Part shown: positions 47,001-53,000 of the stretch, in pieces | Layout of the letters: each line of letters begins with the position of its first letter | How positions within the stretch are numbered: position 1 is the stretch's first letter | NCBI GenBank assembly: GCA_035048495.1 | Contig: CM068547.1 | Location: 29,333,913-29,397,912, forward strand | DNA length: 64,000 nt | From: Euptelea pleiosperma | Lineage: Eukaryota; Streptophyta; Magnoliopsida; Ranunculales; Eupteleaceae | Direction: 5' to 3' | Translations under genes and position numbers: made by a program | Notes under the pieces: model-generated | What the model saw: only the letters and a program-made list of their open reading frames with translations | The model's database searches: none | Told to the model about the DNA's origin: nothing

Positions 47001-50000
47001 TGTCTACTCCTTCATCCAGTCTCACCTAGGTCATCGATTCAGGTGCATACAAGCACATGACTGGTATGTCTTCATTATTCTCTTCATATTCTATTTGTTC
47101 GGGTCATGATAAGGTCAAAATTGCTGATGGTACCTTCTCATTTGTGTCTAGGAAAGGGAATGTCAATCTCACTTCCCATCTTTCCTTATCATTTGTTCTT
47201 CATGTACTTAAGTTTACTTCTAGTCTCTTATCTATTAGTTCTCTTAGCAAATGCTTGAATTGAAGTATTACATTCTTTCCTTCTTCGTGTGTCTTTTAGG
47301 ACTTGGATACAAAGAAGATGATTGGTACTGGACGTGAAGTTGGTGGCTTATACCTCTTGGATGAAAATCCTATTGAGCCCACAACACTACAGTCTCGTAG
47401 TAGAGTCATTTTGTGTTGACATGCACGCCTTGGTCATGTTTCTTTCCAGTACTTGGAACTTCTATTTCCTGCTTTGTTTAATTCTGTTTCTATGCATGAA
47501 CTTCATTGTGAGACATGTGACTTGCAAAACATTGCCGTTCATCTTATCCTTCAAGGAGTAATCAGAGTTTATTTCCCTTTGATATTGTGCACTTTGATGT
47601 TTGGGGACCTGCTTCTATTGCTTCTCCCCTTGACTTCCACTATTTTTTTAGCTTTGTTGATGATCATACGAGATGTACGTGGATCTATCTCATGAAGACC
47701 AAAGATGAGGTGTATTTTATCTTTAAAGTTTTTCTTAAGATAGTTTAGACACATTTTGGTGCCCAAATCAAAATTCTCTGATCTGACCAAGGGTATATGT
47801 GTGGAGGTCTACAACATTACTTAGCTGAACACAGGATCGGCCATCAAAATTCCTGCAGTTACACACTTCAACAGAATGGTGTCGCTGAAAGAAAGAATCG
47901 TCATCTCCTTGAAGTACCTCGCTCCCTTCTCTTTGGTAACAATGTTCTTAAGTCCTATTGGTCTAATGTTGCTCTTACCGCTACGTATCTCATTAACCAC
48001 ATGCATTTACGTTCCTTGCACTTTAAGACCCTGTATCAACTGCTCAAACCAAATTGCTCCTTGTTTTTAGTTCCCCCTCCCGTATTTGATTGTGTATGTT
48101 TTGTCCAGATTATGGGTCCCAATCGTACCAAGTTGGATCTCAAAACTCTCAAGTGCATCTTCCTTGGATATTTTTCTTCCCGCAAAGGGTACAAGTGTTA
48201 TCACCCCTTGTCTGGAAAGGAGATTGTCCCCATGGATGTCACTTTTCGAAGGATACCCCTTTCCTTCCCCCCACCTCTCTTCAGGGGGAGAGTAGTGAAG
48301 AGAGGTCTTCCTCTAGTGTCTAGTGTCCCTCTCCCTGCTATTCCTACAACAGCCACTCTCCTGGTTGATATGACTGACCAGCCTACTACTAAGTGTAACA
48401 ATGCGGGTGCTTAAGGGGAGTTTAAAATCTATAGTAGAAGAAGGAAAGCCACTGCTGTTGATCCATGCCTAGTTGTACCATCTTTGAATCCAGGTAATAC
48501 CTCACCCTGTGTCTTTTGTGCCATTTGTTCCTGTTACTGACTCTGCTACTGATGTTTGTGCTTTTGACCTTCATATTGCTCTTAAAAATGGTACAAAGAG
48601 CTATACTCAACACCCTCTCAGTAACTTTGTTTCGTATAAGGCATTGTCTCTATCTTATAAGTCATTCATTACTTCCTTGTCCACCATTTCTATACCTTCC
48701 TTAGTGGCAGAAGGGTTGAAGCATCCTAAGTGGAAGAATGCAATGGTTGAAGAAATGAGAGCCTTAGAAAAGAATAATACATGGGAATTGGTTGACTTAC
48801 CTAGAGGGAAAAAAAAAGCTAGTAGGATGCAAATGGGTATACACTTTGAAGTACAAGGCAGATGGCTCAAAAGAGAAGTATAAGAACAGATTGATAGCCA
48901 AAGGATACTCACAGACATATAGCATTGACTACGTGGAGACATTTGCCCCAGTTGCAAAACTGAACTCCATATGGGAGCTTATATCTCTTGCTGCAAACCA
49001 TTTGTGGCCTTCACATCAGCTTGACGTGAAGAATGTATTTCTTCATGGGGATCTAAAAGAAGAAATGTACATGTTACCTCCTCCAAGATTCATACCAGCA
49101 GGAGGTGATAAAAGAGTTTGCAGACTGAAGAAGGTCCTTGTATGGACTAAAGCAGTCTCCCAGAGCATGGTTTGAAAGGTTTACCCAAGCAGTTAAGAAT
49201 TCGGGGTATACTCAAAGCCAGGTTGATCATACCTTGTTTGTTAGACATCATGGTAAAAGCACCACTGCTCTTATTGTCTATGTGGATGATATCATTGTGA
49301 CTAGCAATGATATTGAAGAAGTTGCAAAACATAAAAATATCTAGCTGGCTAGTTTGGGATAAATGATCTAAGACTCCTAAAGTATTTTTTGGACATAGAG
49401 GTTGCAAGATCAAGTCAGGGGATCTTCATCTCTCACAGGAAGTATGTCCTTAATTTGCTAAAGGACACTAGAAAATTAGGAGTCAGACTCATAGACACCC
49501 CTATAGAATAGAATCACAGGTTGGATAAGACAAGTGGTCAGTTACTAAAGGACATTGAGAGCTTTCAAAGATTAGTTAGGAGGTTGATTTATCTCTTTTT
49601 TACCAGACCAGATGTTGTGTATGCAGTTAGTATGATAAACTAGTATATGCACTCACCTAGAGACATTCACTTGGAGACAACATACAAGATTTTGAGGCAT
49701 CTTCTCTTCAAGAAGAATAATCACATGAGAATGGAGTCATACACTGGCAAAGATTGGGTAGGTGCCAAGGATGACAGAAGATCCACATCAGGGTATTACA
49801 CATTTGTTGGGGTAATCTTGTGACATGGAGAAGCAAGAAACAACCTATAGCTGCGCGATCTAGTGAAAAGGCTGAGTTTCGAGCTATGGCTCATGGCTTG
49901 TGCGAAATGTTGTGGTTAAAGATCTTAATTGCTAAACTAGGATTCCTTGTTATTGGCCAAGCGAGCTTGTATTGTGATAATAAGGCAACAATAAGTATTG

Positions 50001-53000
50001 TTCATATTCCAATTCAACATGATCGAACAAAGCACATTGAAGTAAACTGAAACTTCATACAAGAGAAGATTGTTACTGGGGAAGTTTGTACTCCTTTTGT
50101 GAAGATTGAATAACAGTTAGCGGATGTATTCACCAAGGGAATTCCTAGTAATTAACTATACAGGTGTCTCAGCAAGCTGGGCATGATAGATATTTACCAC
50201 CATCTTAAGGGGGAGTGTTGTTGGGGTAGTATATATTGTCAATACCCTATAAGGGCATTTTTGTCCACATAAAGTTTTAATATAAATAAGATATGGATGG
50301 AGTCATGCGATACACACATGCTCTCCCATTCTCCTTTTTCTCTCTTTTTTCCTTTTTCTTCTCGCTTTCTCCTCTTTCTTTATCTACCTTAAACCCTACG
50401 AATTCTACTCAAAGTTCCTCCCCGGGCCACCATACAACGTGCGTACGTTTCTTAAGGGCATTTCGGTAATTTTTCCCTTAATGTATTATGCTATATATAT
50501 TAAGGGACGTATGATAAGTTTCTATATACGATTCTCTCTTTCTCTCCAATTCTCTTTCTCTTTGCAAACCCTACTTTTCTAACAACATAAATAGATATAA
50601 GATTGTAAATAAATACCGTAAGGCAAAAATTCACGGTCTCCCAAGTTATTGGCAATATATAATATTTTCTCCTTATCTTAAGATAGCATTTTACTTCATC
50701 TCACACATGCCCGCAGCTTCAGCTGAACCCAATTAAAAACAGATGCTTAGATGCTCATGCATTGACATAATTTCATCTCTTTAGAATCCAAGGATAACTA
50801 ATAGATGTCTTTGCATTTTATCTTCTCTACAGTTCCAGCAAAAATCATCTCAACTGATTATATCTTTTGGAAGAGTACCTTCACAATCACCAACTTGACA
50901 TTAGAATCCTCCTCATAAGCAATAAAAAGCTCCAGTAATCGAGAAACCTGAAAATCCATCATTAAACAAAGTTGTCAATCTCTCAGTCCACAATATTCAT
51001 TTAGAGAAGGTTGGGTACTTCACTCAGGATTCAGTTTCCAGTCCAACCAGCCTTGTATTAAAATAGTTTCTAATCCCTAACCCTACATAGCAATGACACG
51101 GCAGTTTTAGTTTAACCACAAGTTGTTTGATGGCCTTCCCTCTTATAAATCTACTTATATCTATTAGGTTATCGGATAGCTGTATGGTGTATTTAAATGT
51201 TTTCTTTTACTTTTCACATAATCATTTTCTTATTTTTATTTTAAAAAACCTTATAATTTTATATAACTAAAATATTTTATTATAATATATTATATATGTG
51301 TATGGATGTGTCTTTGTTTTGAGCATCTCGAACTCGAAGACGCCATGTCAAACATCTTGTATTCCTTGTCAATGTTACATAGTCTAAACAACATATAAAG
51401 GGAATTAATAACAATTATGAGAAACTTTAATATGTCAGTGTGCAGAGTACCATAACTGCATTAAAAGAGTGAAGACATTACATGAGTAGTCCTGGAACAT
51501 AATTAGGAAAAGCAGATGCGTTAAAAAATGATAATATATTTACAAAAGAAAATACTAGAATCATTAAATATTAGACCATGCATGTTCCAAAACTTTAGAT
51601 TAACTAGGCAAGTAATATAAAGTTTTTGAATTGAGCAACGGTTTACTATGATTGAAGACAATGTGTGTCACAAAGGCGTAGTAAGGTTTGCATCCAATTC
51701 CACAAAATCCACAGAGAATATTGATATGCTGGAATGATTTAGAGATATCAAGCAAGGCCTACACTACTATCCTACCCGGAAATCCCAAACAGATTTGTGC
51801 CCTAGGCCCCTAGCAAAACATGATGTCCAAGCTTGGATTCATAAAGCCTGTGACATTGTCAGCATCTACAATTCTTCCAAGCCTTCTCCCCATTAACAGC
51901 AAGAGAATCTCTGTTCAGGATGAAAACACCCATATCTCATGGTAGCTAAAATTTTAAATATTCAAGATGCGACAAGAAACTTAAAACAGTCTAAATCCTA
52001 GTTTCATGAACAACATGACAATCAATGATTGACCAAATTTAGGTTCAATCAAAAACCTCCAGCTTAAAAAAATTGAAGGCCACATAACCATGAGGTATAA
52101 CTTGAACCTTCATTTGAGCAGATCTCTATGCCTAGACCTATACCCACCAAGGATCTGATCTAGAGCCACTTGTCTTAGGATATGAAACTCTTTTTTTTTA
52201 TTGATAAAGCTTTGAGAAGCATGACTGAGAATGATTCTTAGTGTTAGAATATGTCTTATTTTCTGGTTCATATAAGATTAGGGAATCTTTGTAATTTCTC
52301 TGATAGTTCAAGAACTTGGTCGTAAAAATCCAAAATATCTATTAATAAAATATGGGATTTGTGGGCTAGAAACATCTATCCCACTCTCTTTGTTCTACTT
52401 TCTCTTCTCTTCTCTCGTTTTTACTCTTTTCTTTTTTTCTTCTTTCATCAAACCCAAAAAACTCCCATGGTATCAGAGCAACAATTTCTAGGATTTCATT
52501 TCTCTATCTCTTTCATATTCTTTCACGGGTACTATTCATGCATTATTATTCATGTTTACTACTGTGTTACTATTCATGGTTACCATTCACTCTCAAACCC
52601 TAATCTGATATAGGCTGTTTTTTCCTTTTATAGGATTTTGATCTCACATTGTGTTCTTCATGGAAAAGTGATGTGACACCCCCTCTAAATGTCAAGAAAC
52701 GAAGAGGGTATGATGGGTTTCTCTTGAAGTTTAATGGTGTACTTGCTGCAAAATCAAGTAAAGTGTGTCAAGAGAATGTTTTCTCATAGTTACTGGTTGT
52801 ATATGGGCTGAAAAATTGAACGAGATCAGATCCTATAGTGTTAGGAGTTTTCTAAAGTGTTGGAGCCAATCGTTTGGTGACTTTGCACTATTAAGGGTTT
52901 TTTTTGGTTAAATCACATGCCATAGACATGTTGTATGGTGTTGTTTTGTGAAGCTTATTGACTTGTCTGGTGGTGTTAGGTGTGAAATCTCAAGCTTTTT

